Assembly: GCF_001646785.1 (NCBI RefSeq)
Contig: NZ_LRRH01000023.1
Location: 1 to 64,000 of the forward strand
Origin: Rhodococcus phenolicus
Lineage (GTDB): Bacteria; Actinomycetota; Actinomycetes; Mycobacteriales; Mycobacteriaceae
Reading direction: 5' to 3'
Length of the DNA: 64,000 bases
Below, piece after piece: positions 52,122 to 60,624 of this stretch. Under the pieces are notes generated by a model. The model did not search any database and was not told the DNA's origin. It saw only the letters and a list, made by a program, of their open reading frames with translations. Numbering within the stretch: position 1 is the stretch's first letter; the number at the start of each line of letters is the position of its first letter. Made by a program: the position numbers and the translations under genes.

Positions 52122-53450
52122 ATGGCAACCTGGCGCAACTGGGCGCGAACCGAGCACGCGACCCCCCGCGCATTCGACACCCCCCGTAGCGCCGACGAGG
52201 TCGCGGCCGTCGTCACCCGGGCCGCCGAACGCGGCGATCGGGTCAAAGCGGTGGGCGCCGGGCATTCGTTCACCGGCGCGGCGGTCACCGACGGGGTCCT
52301 CGTCTCCCTCGACGGCGTCGCCGGAATCGAGCGGGTCGAGCCGACCGCGACCGGCGCGCTCGTCACCGTCGGCGCCGGTACCCGCCTGCACGAACTCAAC
52401 CGGCTGCTGTGGTCGCACGGGCTGGCACTGGCGAATCTCGGTGACATCGACGTCCAGTCGATCGCCGGTGCCGTCTCCACCGGAACTCACGGCACCGGAG
52501 CAGGATTCGGGGGGCTGGCCACCCAGGTGTGCGCGGCCACCGTCGTGCTCGCGGACGGGCGCACCGTGCACTGCTCCCCCACCGCCGATCCGGAACTGTT
52601 CGAGGCGGTCCGTCTCGGCGTCGGCTCGGTCGGCATTCTCACGTCCCTGACACTCGACTGCGTACACGCGTTCCGGCTGCGCGCGACCGAGGCACCCGCG
52701 ACCCTCACCGAAACGCTCACGGTGCTCGACGACGACCGGCTCGCGGTGGACCATTTCGAGTTCTACTGGTTCCCGCACACCGACCGTGTCCTGACCAAAC
52801 GCAACATCCGCATCGAAGGCGCCGAACCGACCGAGCCGGTCGGCCGGGTCCGCGGTTTCGTCGACGACGAACTGCTCTCCAACGGTGTGTTCGGTGCGCT
52901 GCAGCATGTCGGGACGCGGGCGCCGGGCCTGATCCCACGGATCAACGAGGTGGCCGGCCGGGTCCTGTCGCCCCGCGAGTTCACCGACCGCAGCTACGCG
53001 GTGTTCGCCTCCCCGCGGCGCGTGCGGTTCCGGGAGATGGAGTACGCGATCCCCGTGGCCGCGCTACCCGGCGTGCTCGCCGACATCGCCCGGGGACTCG
53101 AACGCACGGGCCGGCAGGTCGCGTTTCCCGTCGAGGTGCGGTTCGCGGCCGCCGACGACGTGTGGCTGTCCACCGCGCACGGTCGCGACACCGCCTACGT
53201 CGCGGTGCACGAGTTCCACCGCCGCGATCACCGCGACTACTTCGCGACCGTCGAGGAGATCGTGCGCGGCGTCGACGGCCGGCCGCACTGGGGAAAGCTG
53301 CACACGCGTACGGCCGACGACCTGCGGCCCGCGTATCCGCGATTCGACGATTTCCTCGCCGTGCGCGAACGCGTCGACCCGAACGGGATGTTCGTCAACT
53401 CTTATCTCGAGCGGGTGTTCGGGACCCGGAGCAACGGTGCGCTCAGATGA
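52122..53450 (+). CDS. FAD-linked sugar-lactone oxidase (L-gulono/D-arabinono-lactone oxidase family)
   Basis: 442 residues from ATG 52122; an in-frame ATG at 52113 (MCVMATWRNW) is also possible. The FAD-binding PCMH domain is at about 15-180, with KAVGAGHSF (about 42-50) and SIAGAVSTGTHGTG (about 112-125). The C-terminal ALO domain ends DPNGMFVNSYLERVFG, the family tail. Actinobacterial members oxidise L-gulono- or D-arabinono-1,4-lactone, or act as alditol-type oxidases. The histidine of the HGTG sequence that often carries covalent FAD is present. Its 3' end overlaps the adenine deaminase gene by 8 bases. Confidence 0.88.
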   Translation: MATWRNWARTEHATPRAFDTPRSADEVAAVVTRAAERGDRVKAVGAGHSFTGAAVTDGVLVSLDGVAGIERVEPTATGALVTVGAGTRLHELNRLLWSHGLALANLGDIDVQSIAGAVSTGTHGTGAGFGGLATQVCAATVVLADGRTVHCSPTADPELFEAVRLGVGSVGILTSLTLDCVHAFRLRATEAPATLTETLTVLDDDRLAVDHFEFYWFPHTDRVLTKRNIRIEGAEPTEPVGRVRGFVDDELLSNGVFGALQHVGTRAPGLIPRINEVAGRVLSPREFTDRSYAVFASPRRVRFREMEYAIPVAALPGVLADIARGLERTGRQVAFPVEVRFAAADDVWLSTAHGRDTAYVAVHEFHRRDHRDYFATVEEIVRGVDGRPHWGKLHTRTADDLRPAYPRFDDFLAVRERVDPNGMFVNSYLERVFGTRSNGALR

Positions 53451-54366
53451 ACGCCGCCGCGAGCGAGTTCCGCACCACCGTCTCGTGCTCGGCGTCGGTC
53501 AGAGCCAGCCCGCTGCGCAGCGCGGCGACGTTGTCGTCGAGGTAGCCGCCGAAATAGGCCGGGTCGTCGGAGTTGACGGTGACCATCAGTCCGGCGTCGA
53601 GCATGCGGCGCAGCGGGTGGTGCTCGATCGAATCGACCACCCCCAGGCGCACGTTCGACAGCGGGCACACGGTGAGCGGAACCTGCTCGTCGACGAGCCG
53701 CGCCACCAGCTCCGGATCCTCGAGCGACCGGATGCCGTGGTCGATGCGTTCGGCGCCGAGCAGATCCAGCGCCTGGCGGACGTAGTCCGGGGGTCCCTCT
53801 TCTCCGGCGTGCGCGACGACGTGCAGCCCCTCGGCGCGGGCACGAGCGAACACGTCCTCGAACAACGAGGGCGGATAACCGACCTCCGCGGAGTCGAGGC
53901 CGAGACCGATGATCGGGGCGCGCAGTCTCAGCAGCTCACCGAACACCTCACCCGCCTCGTGCACCGGACGGTCCCGCACGATCGACGCGATCATCGCGGC
54001 GTCGACACCGAACTCACGACCACGGTCGGCAACGGCGTCGGCGAGCCCGTCCACGACCTCGCGCAGCGGGACCCCGCGGCTGGTGTGGGCCTGCGGGTCG
54101 AAGAAGAACTCGGCGCGGGTCACGCCCGCGTCGGCCGCCCGCGTCAGGTAGGCGCGGGCGAGATCGGCGAAGTCCTGCGCCGTGCGCAGGACCTGCATGT
54201 TGGCGTAGTACAGCTCCAGGAACGATCCGAGATCGGTGAACTCGTATCGGGACCGTAGATCCGCGAGGTCGCGGTACGGCAGGCTCACCCCGTTGCGTTC
54301 GGCGAGCGCAAAGATCAGCTCGGGTTCGAGCGTGCCCTCGATGTGCACGTGCAGTTCGGCGCTCAT
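53443..54366 (-). CDS. adenine deaminase (adenosine-deaminase superfamily, type 2)
   Basis: 307 residues; AGGAGG lies 9 bases before ATG 54366. Zinc and active-site motifs are complete: LHVHIEG (about 5-11), HAGEEGPPDYV (about 186-196), RIDHGI, VCPLSNVRL and VNSDDPAYFGG (about 265-275). The HAGEEG and DPAYFGGY forms are those of adenine deaminases (yeast Aah1 and Pseudomonas homologues) rather than adenosine deaminase. It converts adenine to hypoxanthine in purine salvage. It sits behind a hairpin that closes the enoyl-CoA hydratase gene. Confidence 0.88.
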   Translation of the reverse strand: MSAELHVHIEGTLEPELIFALAERNGVSLPYRDLADLRSRYEFTDLGSFLELYYANMQVLRTAQDFADLARAYLTRAADAGVTRAEFFFDPQAHTSRGVPLREVVDGLADAVADRGREFGVDAAMIASIVRDRPVHEAGEVFGELLRLRAPIIGLGLDSAEVGYPPSLFEDVFARARAEGLHVVAHAGEEGPPDYVRQALDLLGAERIDHGIRSLEDPELVARLVDEQVPLTVCPLSNVRLGVVDSIEHHPLRRMLDAGLMVTVNSDDPAYFGGYLDDNVAALRSGLALTDAEHETVVRNSLAAAFI

Positions 54367-54391
54367 ACGTTCACTCCTCCTGGTACCGGAA

Positions 54392-54424
54392 CCGCGGTGC
54401 CCGTCCGCCGAACGGGCACCGCGG
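54392..54424 (-). terminator. 13-bp hairpin after the enoyl-CoA hydratase gene
   Basis: CCGCGGTGCCCGT (54392-54404) pairs perfectly with ACGGGCACCGCGG (54412-54424), 7-base loop, starting 6 bases past the stop at 54430. Confidence 0.65.
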
Positions 54425-54429
54425 ACGTG

Positions 54430-55191
54430 TCAGCGACCCTTCCACACAGGGGCGCGCTTCTCCGCGAACGCCGTCGCGCCCTCGCGGGCGTCCTCCGACA
54501 CGAACACCGGACCGGCGAACTCCATCTGCTTCGCGAAGGCCTCGTCCGACGACCAGTCCGCGGCGGACGCGACGATCTGCTTGGTCACCGCCACCGCGAG
54601 CGGGCCGTTGGCGGTGATCCGCTCGGCGAGTGCGAGAGCACCGTCGAGGGCACCGCCGGGTTCGGTGAGCGTGTTGACGAACCCGAAACCGTACGCTTCC
54701 TCGGCGGTGAACGAGTCGCCGGTCAGGGCGAGCTCGAGTGCCTTCTGGTACGGGATGCGCGTGGGCAGGCGCAGCAGACCACCACCGGCGGCGACGAGAC
54801 CGCGCTTGACCTCGGGGATACCGAACTTGGCGCCCTTGGCGGCGACCACGAGATCGGTGGCCAGCACCAGTTCGGTGCCACCGGCGAGCGCGAAGCCCTC
54901 GACCGCGGAGATCAGCGGCTTGCGGGGCGGCTGCTCGGTGAAGCCCATACCCCGGCCGGGGACCACGACGTTCTCGCCGGCGACGAACGCCTTGAGGTCC
55001 ATGCCCGCGCAGAAGTTTCCGCCCGCTCCGGTGAGGACGCCGACCGACAGGTCGTCGTCGCCGTCGAGCACGTCGATCGCGTCGGCCAGCGCGTGGCTGA
55101 CGGCCGCGTTGACGGCGTTACGGGCGTCGGGCCGGTTGATGGTGATGATCAGTACTCGACCGCGACGCTCGAGCAAAACCACGTCGGACAT
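54430..55191 (-). CDS. enoyl-CoA hydratase/isomerase (crotonase family)
   Basis: 253 residues. Oxyanion-hole segments NFCAGMDL (about 60-67) and EGFALAGGTELVLATD (about 98-113) are intact, with one glutamate in FGIPEVKRGL (about 125-134) at the catalytic position. The second catalytic glutamate position reads AAGGG, so hydratase activity is not assured and isomerase or hydrolase chemistry is possible. It follows the truncated acyl-CoA synthetase gene by 86 bases, suggesting a fatty-acid-type pathway. Confidence 0.9.
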   Translation of the reverse strand: MSDVVLLERRGRVLIITINRPDARNAVNAAVSHALADAIDVLDGDDDLSVGVLTGAGGNFCAGMDLKAFVAGENVVVPGRGMGFTEQPPRKPLISAVEGFALAGGTELVLATDLVVAAKGAKFGIPEVKRGLVAAGGGLLRLPTRIPYQKALELALTGDSFTAEEAYGFGFVNTLTEPGGALDGALALAERITANGPLAVAVTKQIVASAADWSSDEAFAKQMEFAGPVFVSEDAREGATAFAEKRAPVWKGR

Positions 55192-55277
55192 GTGCGTATA
55201 CCTCCACTGGGCGGGTCGGATGCGCCGCCCCGGTGTGGGTCACGGCACATCAGCTGTATACCGGAGTCCGCACCACA

Positions 55278-56330
55278 TCACGACACTCGTACCGCTAGCT
55301 GGGTGACGAACCCGTCCTCGTCGATCTGCACCTGATCGCCCGTGCGGAACCAGCCGTCGCCGAACGTCTCGGCGGTGGATTGTGGATCGTTCCAGTACCT
55401 GCGCGCGACACTCGGTCCGCGGCACAACAGTTCACCGACGCCGTTTTCGGCATCGGGACCGAACAACGCGACCTCCATACCGCCGAAGGGAATCCCGATA
55501 CTGCGGGGATGCCGTTGCCGGAACTCGATCGGCAGCACCAGCCCGATCCCGCCGGTCTCGGCGACCCCCCATCCGCGCACGCAGCGCGCGGTCGGAAACG
55601 AGGCGCGCAGGTGCCGCCACGGCACCCGGATACCGCGCGCCCCGGCCGCGACGACGGTGCCGCCGACGGAGAGCGTGGGCAACAGCTGCACACCGCACCC
55701 GACCGCGGTGGACAACGGCGCCGTGATCACGGTGCGCACCCCGCCGACACCGAGATCCATCGCGTGGACGACCGCCTCGATGGTGGACAGGATGTTCTCG
55801 TTGCTCAGTTCGACGCCGTGCAGTCCCCCGCCGCACTTGCGCACGTAGTAGAGCAACGCCAGCTCGTCGGGCGCGGCACCACCGTCGAGGAATGCGATCC
55901 CGTCGGGCAGTTCCCCGTCGAGCAGCACGATCGCGCCGCTGTCCGCGACGATCCATTCGAGTTCGGTGTCACTGCACGTCGGGTCGGGCAGTACCGGCAC
56001 ACCACCGGCCAGGACGACACCGAGAAACGCGTGGAGCCAGTCGAATCCGTTGCGGAAGTGCACGACGACGCGATCCGCCGGGCCGACACCCTGGTCCAGC
56101 AGACCCCCGGCGACGCGGGCGGCGGCGGCCCACAGTTCGCGGTAGGTGATGCCGCGACCGGACCGGTCCACGGCGGCAGTGCGCTGCGCGAACCGCAGCG
56201 CACTGCGGTCGAGGAGCTCCGCCAGGCACGGCTCGAGGCCCTCGTACCGGAAGATGCCCGCGTGCCGGGTGACGCGTTCGTCGCGCAGCCATTCGGCACC
56301 ACCAGAGAACTGCACCAACGCCGGCGACAT
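55278..56330 (-). CDS. truncated AMP-binding (acyl-CoA synthetase-like) protein without P-loop
   Basis: 350 residues from ATG 56330, preceded by GGAGG. It aligns by eye with the large domain of acyl-CoA synthetases: YRELWAAAARVAGGLLDQGVGPADRVVVHFRNG (about 65-97), a PLSTAVGCGVQLLPTLSVGG mid-section, GWGVAETGGIG, a degenerate form of the GYGxTE box, and DGWFRTGD near the end. The ATP-binding loop, normally YTSGTTGxPKG, reads YYVRKCGGGLHG here, losing the Ser/Thr/Lys residues. The protein stops just after the TGD motif, so the C-terminal domain with the catalytic lysine is missing; normal members are about 500 residues. It keeps a good start and an undisturbed frame, so it may have a non-catalytic role or be an early pseudogene. 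Confidence 0.75.
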   Translation of the reverse strand: MSPALVQFSGGAEWLRDERVTRHAGIFRYEGLEPCLAELLDRSALRFAQRTAAVDRSGRGITYRELWAAAARVAGGLLDQGVGPADRVVVHFRNGFDWLHAFLGVVLAGGVPVLPDPTCSDTELEWIVADSGAIVLLDGELPDGIAFLDGGAAPDELALLYYVRKCGGGLHGVELSNENILSTIEAVVHAMDLGVGGVRTVITAPLSTAVGCGVQLLPTLSVGGTVVAAGARGIRVPWRHLRASFPTARCVRGWGVAETGGIGLVLPIEFRQRHPRSIGIPFGGMEVALFGPDAENGVGELLCRGPSVARRYWNDPQSTAETFGDGWFRTGDQVQIDEDGFVTQLAVRVS

Positions 56331-56436
56331 CGCCACCTCCGATCGTCTGCGTGACTCGCACTATATGGCGTGCATCACATTTGGGGGTGGGTTCGGCGGG
56401 CTCAGCTCCGCGCGACGTCCGCAGTGTCCGAATCGG

Positions 56437-56661
56437 CTACCGCAGGCCGCTTCGACCGGCTGTGCGGGCGGGCGAAGAACAGGGAGCGACGAGGCCGACG
56501 ACCAGCACGGCGGCGGGCAACCACATCGACCGCCGAACCGGTCGGGCTGAGCCCGCGCACCGCCTGCGCAGAGAACATCAGCGGCAGCGTCATCGCCGTG
56601 ACCGCGAGAAGCCGAGGCACAGCGCCCACAGTGCCGGCCACGGCTCGATCTCGGTGTTCAC
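56437..56661 (-). pseudogene. remnant of a DHA2 (EmrB/QacA) drug transporter gene
   Basis: A GTG start at 56661, with GGAGAG before it, opens VNTEIEPWPALWALCLGF, the typical N-terminus of DHA2-family transporters. A neighbouring frame then reads LLAVTAMTLPLMFSAQAVRGLSPTGSA, their ninth/tenth-helix region, and a third frame reads WLPAAVLVVGLVAP and stops at 56437. Roughly 250-300 residues between the first and second pieces are absent and at least one frameshift follows. The remaining gap between the AMP-binding and GNAT genes (56331-56436, 56662-56699) shows only short promoter-like sequence. Confidence 0.7.
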
Positions 56662-56699
56662 GCACTCTCCTTCTGCCGGGGCGGGTCTACGGTAGCCGC

Positions 56700-57386
56700 G
56701 TGGACCGACATCTCCTGGACATCGTGCAGCTCGCCTGGTGCCGTGAACTCGCCCTCGACGACGACGCGCTCGGCAGGTCCGGGCGAGCAACGCGCGTGGA
56801 CGATACCGCCGACCGGCTGCACGTGCTCAGGTTGGGCACGGCGACCGCGGTGACCGGCCCCGGCGACGCGGTGGACGCGGTGGCGCACATCCCGGACACC
56901 GCGCTCGACGCGTCGGCGGTGCGCGCGGCGACCGGCGGGCACGGAGCGCGCACGCACCTGCTGCACTACTGCGCGGACTGGGTCGATGCGAGCCGCGTAC
57001 GCGATCCGCTGATCTCACACGACGCCCGCGACCTCGCCGAGCTGCGCCGGCGCTGCCCGCCGGACGACACGATCGACGCCACGCCCGCCGCAGGCGACCG
57101 CGTGTTCGTACTGCTCGACGACGATCATCGTCCGCTGTCCGCAGCCGGATACGGCGAAATGCACGGCATCCTCGCCGACGTGGTGGCGCTGACCGTCCCC
57201 GAACACCGGCGGCTCGGGCTGGCCGCGACCGTCGCGACCCTGGCGACGCACGATGCCCTCGATGCCGGACTGGTTCCGCAGTGGCGGGTCCGCCGCGACA
57301 ATCTCGCCGGCCGTGGTCTGGCCGCCGCGCTGGGGTACGAGGAGTGCGGAAGCCACCTCACGGTGCAGCTGCGCGCTAGCGTGTAG
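56700..57386 (+). CDS. GNAT-family N-acetyltransferase
   Basis: 228 residues from GTG 56700. The acetyl-CoA-binding region follows the GNAT pattern: a strand DVVALTVPEHRRLGLAATVATLATHDAL (about 160-187), then WRVRRDNLAGRGLAAALGYEECG (about 196-218). The N-terminal half is divergent. The GTG lies 6 bases after a TACGGT box, another leaderless-type start. Substrate unknown. Confidence 0.82.
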   Translation: MDRHLLDIVQLAWCRELALDDDALGRSGRATRVDDTADRLHVLRLGTATAVTGPGDAVDAVAHIPDTALDASAVRAATGGHGARTHLLHYCADWVDASRVRDPLISHDARDLAELRRRCPPDDTIDATPAAGDRVFVLLDDDHRPLSAAGYGEMHGILADVVALTVPEHRRLGLAATVATLATHDALDAGLVPQWRVRRDNLAGRGLAAALGYEECGSHLTVQLRASV

Positions 57387-57411
57387 TCCAGTACGCACGG
57401 AAGGAGATCCC

Positions 57412-58452
57412 GTGACCGAACGGTCCGATTCCGGTAGCAACGAGTCCGGGAGCTACGTCGAGCCCGGCGAATTCGACCGCGACACCCGCTATCTGACGAC
57501 GCGGATCACGGCCGACGGCCGCGACGGTCACCCCGTCGAGGCCGGTCGATACCGGCTGGTCGCGGCGCGGGCCTGCCCGTGGGCGAACCGCGCGCTGATC
57601 GTGCGTCGTCTGCTCGGGCTCGAGGATGCGCTGTCGTTGGGTCTGTGCGGCCCCACCCACGATCGGCGCAGCTGGACGTTCGACCTCGATCCGGGGGGTG
57701 TCGACCCGGTGCTCGGCATCGAACGGCTCCAGCAGGCGTACTTCGCGCGGGACCCCGGCTACGAACGAGGCATCACCGTCCCGGCCATCGTGGACGTGCG
57801 CACCGGGGAGGTCGTCACCAACGACTTCGCGCAGATGACCCTCGATCTGTCCACCGAGTGGACGCGATTCCACCGGGCCGGCGCTCCCGACCTGTATCCG
57901 GAGGCGCACCGCGCCGAGATCGACGACGTCGCCGACCTGGTGTACCGGGACGTGAACAACGGGGTCTACCGATGCGGATTCGCCGGATCACAGGACGCCT
58001 ACGACGCGGCGTTCGGCCGCCTGTTCGCGCGGCTCGACTGGCTCGAGGACCGGCTCACCACACGTCGCTACCTCGTGGGCGACACCATCACCGAGGCGGA
58101 CGTGCGCCTGTTCACGACCCTCGCCCGTTTCGACGCGGTCTACCACGGGCATTTCAAATGCAACCGCGGCCCGCTCACCTCGTTCCCCGCACTGTGGGGG
58201 TACGCGCGGGACCTGTTCACCACACCCGGTTTCGGCGACACGATCGACTTCGTGCAGATCAAGCAGCACTACTACCTGGTGCACACAGACATCAACCCGA
58301 CCGGGATCGTGCCGAAGGGGCCGGACCTGTCCGGCTGGCTCGTCCCGCACGGACGGGACGCGCTCGGCGGGCGGCCGTTCGGGGACGGCACAGCGCCGCC
58401 CCCGCCCCGCCCGGCAGAGCAGGTCCCGTCGGGTCACTCCCCGTTACCCTGA
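57412..58452 (+). CDS. Xi-class glutathione transferase-like reductase (ECM4/YqjG family)
   Basis: 346 residues; AAGGAG at 57401-57406 sets GTG 57412. The thioredoxin-like domain has the catalytic ACPWANR (about 54-60), followed by NDF and an all-helical domain with the conserved NNGVYRCGFAGSQDAYD (about 183-199) and YYLVHTDINPTGIVPKGP end. Family members reduce glutathionyl- or, in actinobacteria, probably mycothiol-conjugated hydroquinones. It converges on the VOC protein gene with a shared hairpin. Confidence 0.9.
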   Translation: MTERSDSGSNESGSYVEPGEFDRDTRYLTTRITADGRDGHPVEAGRYRLVAARACPWANRALIVRRLLGLEDALSLGLCGPTHDRRSWTFDLDPGGVDPVLGIERLQQAYFARDPGYERGITVPAIVDVRTGEVVTNDFAQMTLDLSTEWTRFHRAGAPDLYPEAHRAEIDDVADLVYRDVNNGVYRCGFAGSQDAYDAAFGRLFARLDWLEDRLTTRRYLVGDTITEADVRLFTTLARFDAVYHGHFKCNRGPLTSFPALWGYARDLFTTPGFGDTIDFVQIKQHYYLVHTDINPTGIVPKGPDLSGWLVPHGRDALGGRPFGDGTAPPPPRPAEQVPSGHSPLP

Positions 58453-58489
58453 CCGCGGACAGGTCACTTCGGGCTGCCCTGTCCGCGGT
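58452..58489. terminator. bidirectional 12-bp hairpin
   Basis: ACCGCGGACAGG (58452-58463) pairs perfectly with CCTGTCCGCGGT (58478-58489), 14-base loop. It begins at the last base of the GST-like gene, and its right arm lies inside the 3' end of the VOC gene. Confidence 0.65.
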
Positions 58490-58880
58490 AGGTTCCGAAA
58501 CTCCAGTGCACCCCCTGCGGGTCCCGGCACGTGAACCCGTGCGATCCGTAGTCCTCGTCCCGGATACCGCGGGTCACGGTCGCGCCGTGGGCGACCGCCC
58601 GGTCGTGCAGAGCGTCGACGGTCGCGGCGTCGGGCACCACGAGATACACCGAACCGGTGCCCGCGGGCACAGGCGCCGGGCTGTCGTCGCGACCGCCCGA
58701 CCCGAGCATGATGCCGCCGCCGTGCGGCCAGGCCAGCTCGGCATGGTCGACGCGGTCGCCGTCGCCGTAGACGGCCGTCTCGACGAACCCGAACGCGTCG
58801 ACGAGGAAGCGGATCGCGCCGCGCGCATCGTCGTAGGTGAAACAAGGAAACACTGCTGTGGTGGTTGCTGTGGTGGTCAT
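58464..58880 (-). CDS. VOC-family (glyoxalase/bleomycin-resistance-like) protein
   Basis: 138 residues with the paired beta-alpha-beta-beta-beta modules of the VOC superfamily: FPCFTYDDARGAIRFLVDAFGFVE (about 11-34) and GSVYLVVPDAATVDALHDRAVAHGA (about 76-100), ending HGFTCRDPQGVHWSFGTY. It could be an isomerase, dioxygenase-like or binding protein. Its ATG overlaps the stop of the AraC-type gene by 4 bases, so the two are translationally coupled. Confidence 0.87.
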   Translation of the reverse strand: MTTTATTTAVFPCFTYDDARGAIRFLVDAFGFVETAVYGDGDRVDHAELAWPHGGGIMLGSGGRDDSPAPVPAGTGSVYLVVPDAATVDALHDRAVAHGATVTRGIRDEDYGSHGFTCRDPQGVHWSFGTYRGQGSPK

Positions 58881-59746
58881 GACTCCGATCCTGCGTCCGG
58901 CGGCCCGTCGCCGTCTTGGACGATTGGGAACACCTCTTCGACCATCCATTTCGACGGCGGTACCCCGGCGAGGTCACGCCAGTCGCGGGCCAGGTGCGCC
59001 TGGTCGTAGAACCCGGCGCGGGCCGCGACGTCGGAGAGTCGCTGCCGGCCCGGCCGCCGCAGCAACTCGCGGGATCGATCGAAGCGGGCCAGCCGCGCGG
59101 CGTCCTTCGGCCCGACCCCGTACTCGGCGGTGAAGCGCTTGGTCAGGTGCCGGCGGCTCCAGCCGATGTCGTCGGCGACCTCGCGGACTCCAGGGCTGTG
59201 CGGGGCGTCAGGTCCTTCCGCTGCGGTGAGTCGCTGCCACGCCCGGGCCAATCCGGAGTCGACGGCGGTGCTCTCGCGTACCGCGGCCCGGCCCAGCACG
59301 TCGTCGAGGACCGCGAACCGTCCGGGCCATTCGTCGGTGGCCGCGATGCGGTCCTGCAGCTCCCGTGCCTCCGCCCCGAGCACGTCCTCGAGTTCGACGA
59401 CCCACGCCCCGAGCGCCCCTGCCGGTACACCCAGCAGGGCCCGGGCACCGGCCGGGGTCAGCGCGAGCTGGATGCCGTGCTGATTGCCGTCGTGCGCGAT
59501 CGTCACCGGTGCGGTCGCCAGTCCGCTCGCGAGTGACCGGAAACGCCCGGGCTGCTGGCCGGTCGCGGCGGGCTTCGCCAGTTCGAGAGGCTCCCCGATC
59601 GTGAGCACGACGGTCAGGTCCGTCGACGGCAGGCCGCGGTGCGCGCCCGCCGGGAAACCGCTGAGCCGGTAGCCGTCGTACCAGCGCACATACGACCGCA
59701 ATGGCGGCGCCGGCCGACGTCGCGCTCCCTCGGAGACCCCCGTCAC
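58877..59746 (-). CDS. AraC-family transcriptional regulator
   Basis: 289 residues from GTG 59746. The C-terminal AraC DNA-binding domain (about 178-270) shows both helix-turn-helix units: GVREVADDIGWSRRHLTKRFTAEYGVGPK and RLSDVAARAGFYDQAHLARDWRDLAGVPPSKW. The N-terminal ligand domain resembles the DUF6597-type opening of actinobacterial AraC proteins. A TACGCT box ends 7 bases before the GTG, giving a probable leaderless message. Likely controls the coupled VOC gene. Confidence 0.9.
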   Translation of the reverse strand: MTGVSEGARRRPAPPLRSYVRWYDGYRLSGFPAGAHRGLPSTDLTVVLTIGEPLELAKPAATGQQPGRFRSLASGLATAPVTIAHDGNQHGIQLALTPAGARALLGVPAGALGAWVVELEDVLGAEARELQDRIAATDEWPGRFAVLDDVLGRAAVRESTAVDSGLARAWQRLTAAEGPDAPHSPGVREVADDIGWSRRHLTKRFTAEYGVGPKDAARLARFDRSRELLRRPGRQRLSDVAARAGFYDQAHLARDWRDLAGVPPSKWMVEEVFPIVQDGDGPPDAGSES

Positions 59747-59891
59747 ACCTGCCAGCGTAGGCGCGGCCCGGTCGCAATCCCACCGGCTTGTCACCGGAAA
59801 TATCTATAGTCGGCCGTGCACCCTCACGAGGTGGATCGCCGCGCCCGGAATGCGGCGTCACCAGGGGGCGTCGACACGAAAGGCAAGGACG

Positions 59892-60623
59892 ATGAGCGAC
59901 AGAGTCGGGGCGATCGAGAAGTTCATCATCACGCTGCTCGACAACGGCAGCCGGCTGCAGGGGCCCGCCGTCGACAAGTACGTCGACCGGGTCCGCAGGT
60001 CACATCCCGACGAGTCGCCGGCGCAGATCATCGAGCGCCTCGAGAAGATGTTCCTGACCGGTGTCACGGGCAGCGGATCCGCGGTCGGCGCGACCGCCGC
60101 GTTCCCCGGCATCGGAACCCTCACGGCGGTCGGCGCGGTCGGCGCCGAGACGGTGTTCTTCCTGGAGGCGTCGGCGCTGCTGACGCTCGCCGTCGCGTCG
60201 GTGCACGGCATCCACCCGCACGATCACGAACAGCGCCGGGCGCTCGTTCTCGCCGTGGCGCTCGGCGAGACCGGCATGGAGGTCGTGAGCAAGGCGACCG
60301 GCACGACGATGAAGAACTGGTCGTCGGCGGTCACCGGCAAGATCCCCGGCTCCCAGCTGAAGATGCTCAACAATTCGCTGGTCAAGAAGTTCATCCGCAA
60401 GTACTTCGCGAAGCGCAGCGCGCTGATCCTCGGCAAGCTGGTGCCGGCCGGGATCGGCGCGGTCATCGGTGGTGCCGGCAACCGTGCGCTCGGCAAGCGC
60501 ACGATCGGCAACGCCCGCACCGCGTTCGGTCCGGCACCCGCGCAGTGGCCGGACGCGCGCGCCGCCCTGCCGCCGAGCACCACCGCTGCCCTGCCGAGCG
60601 CTGCGTCGGCCGGCGGTTCCTGA
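59892..60623 (+). CDS. uncharacterised protein with hydrophobic segments (EcsC-like)
   Basis: 243 residues. A helical N-terminus is followed by glycine/alanine-rich hydrophobic stretches (about 55-105, GVTGSGSAVGATAAFPGIGTL then VFFLEASALLTLAVA) and a second one near 180-195 (LVPAGIGAVIGGAGNRALGK). The basic, low-complexity tail is Pro/Ala-rich. The arrangement resembles EcsC-family proteins, whose function is unclear. It shares a transcript with the hydrolase gene 1 base downstream. Confidence 0.7.
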   Translation: MSDRVGAIEKFIITLLDNGSRLQGPAVDKYVDRVRRSHPDESPAQIIERLEKMFLTGVTGSGSAVGATAAFPGIGTLTAVGAVGAETVFFLEASALLTLAVASVHGIHPHDHEQRRALVLAVALGETGMEVVSKATGTTMKNWSSAVTGKIPGSQLKMLNNSLVKKFIRKYFAKRSALILGKLVPAGIGAVIGGAGNRALGKRTIGNARTAFGPAPAQWPDARAALPPSTTAALPSAASAGGS

Positions 60624-60624
60624 C

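Noticed and set aside
56365-56385. CRP-like site (TGTGATGCAC) near the AMP-binding gene
   Set aside because: Only one half-site fits, and the second half (CGCCATATAG) does not match TCACA; chance is a better explanation.
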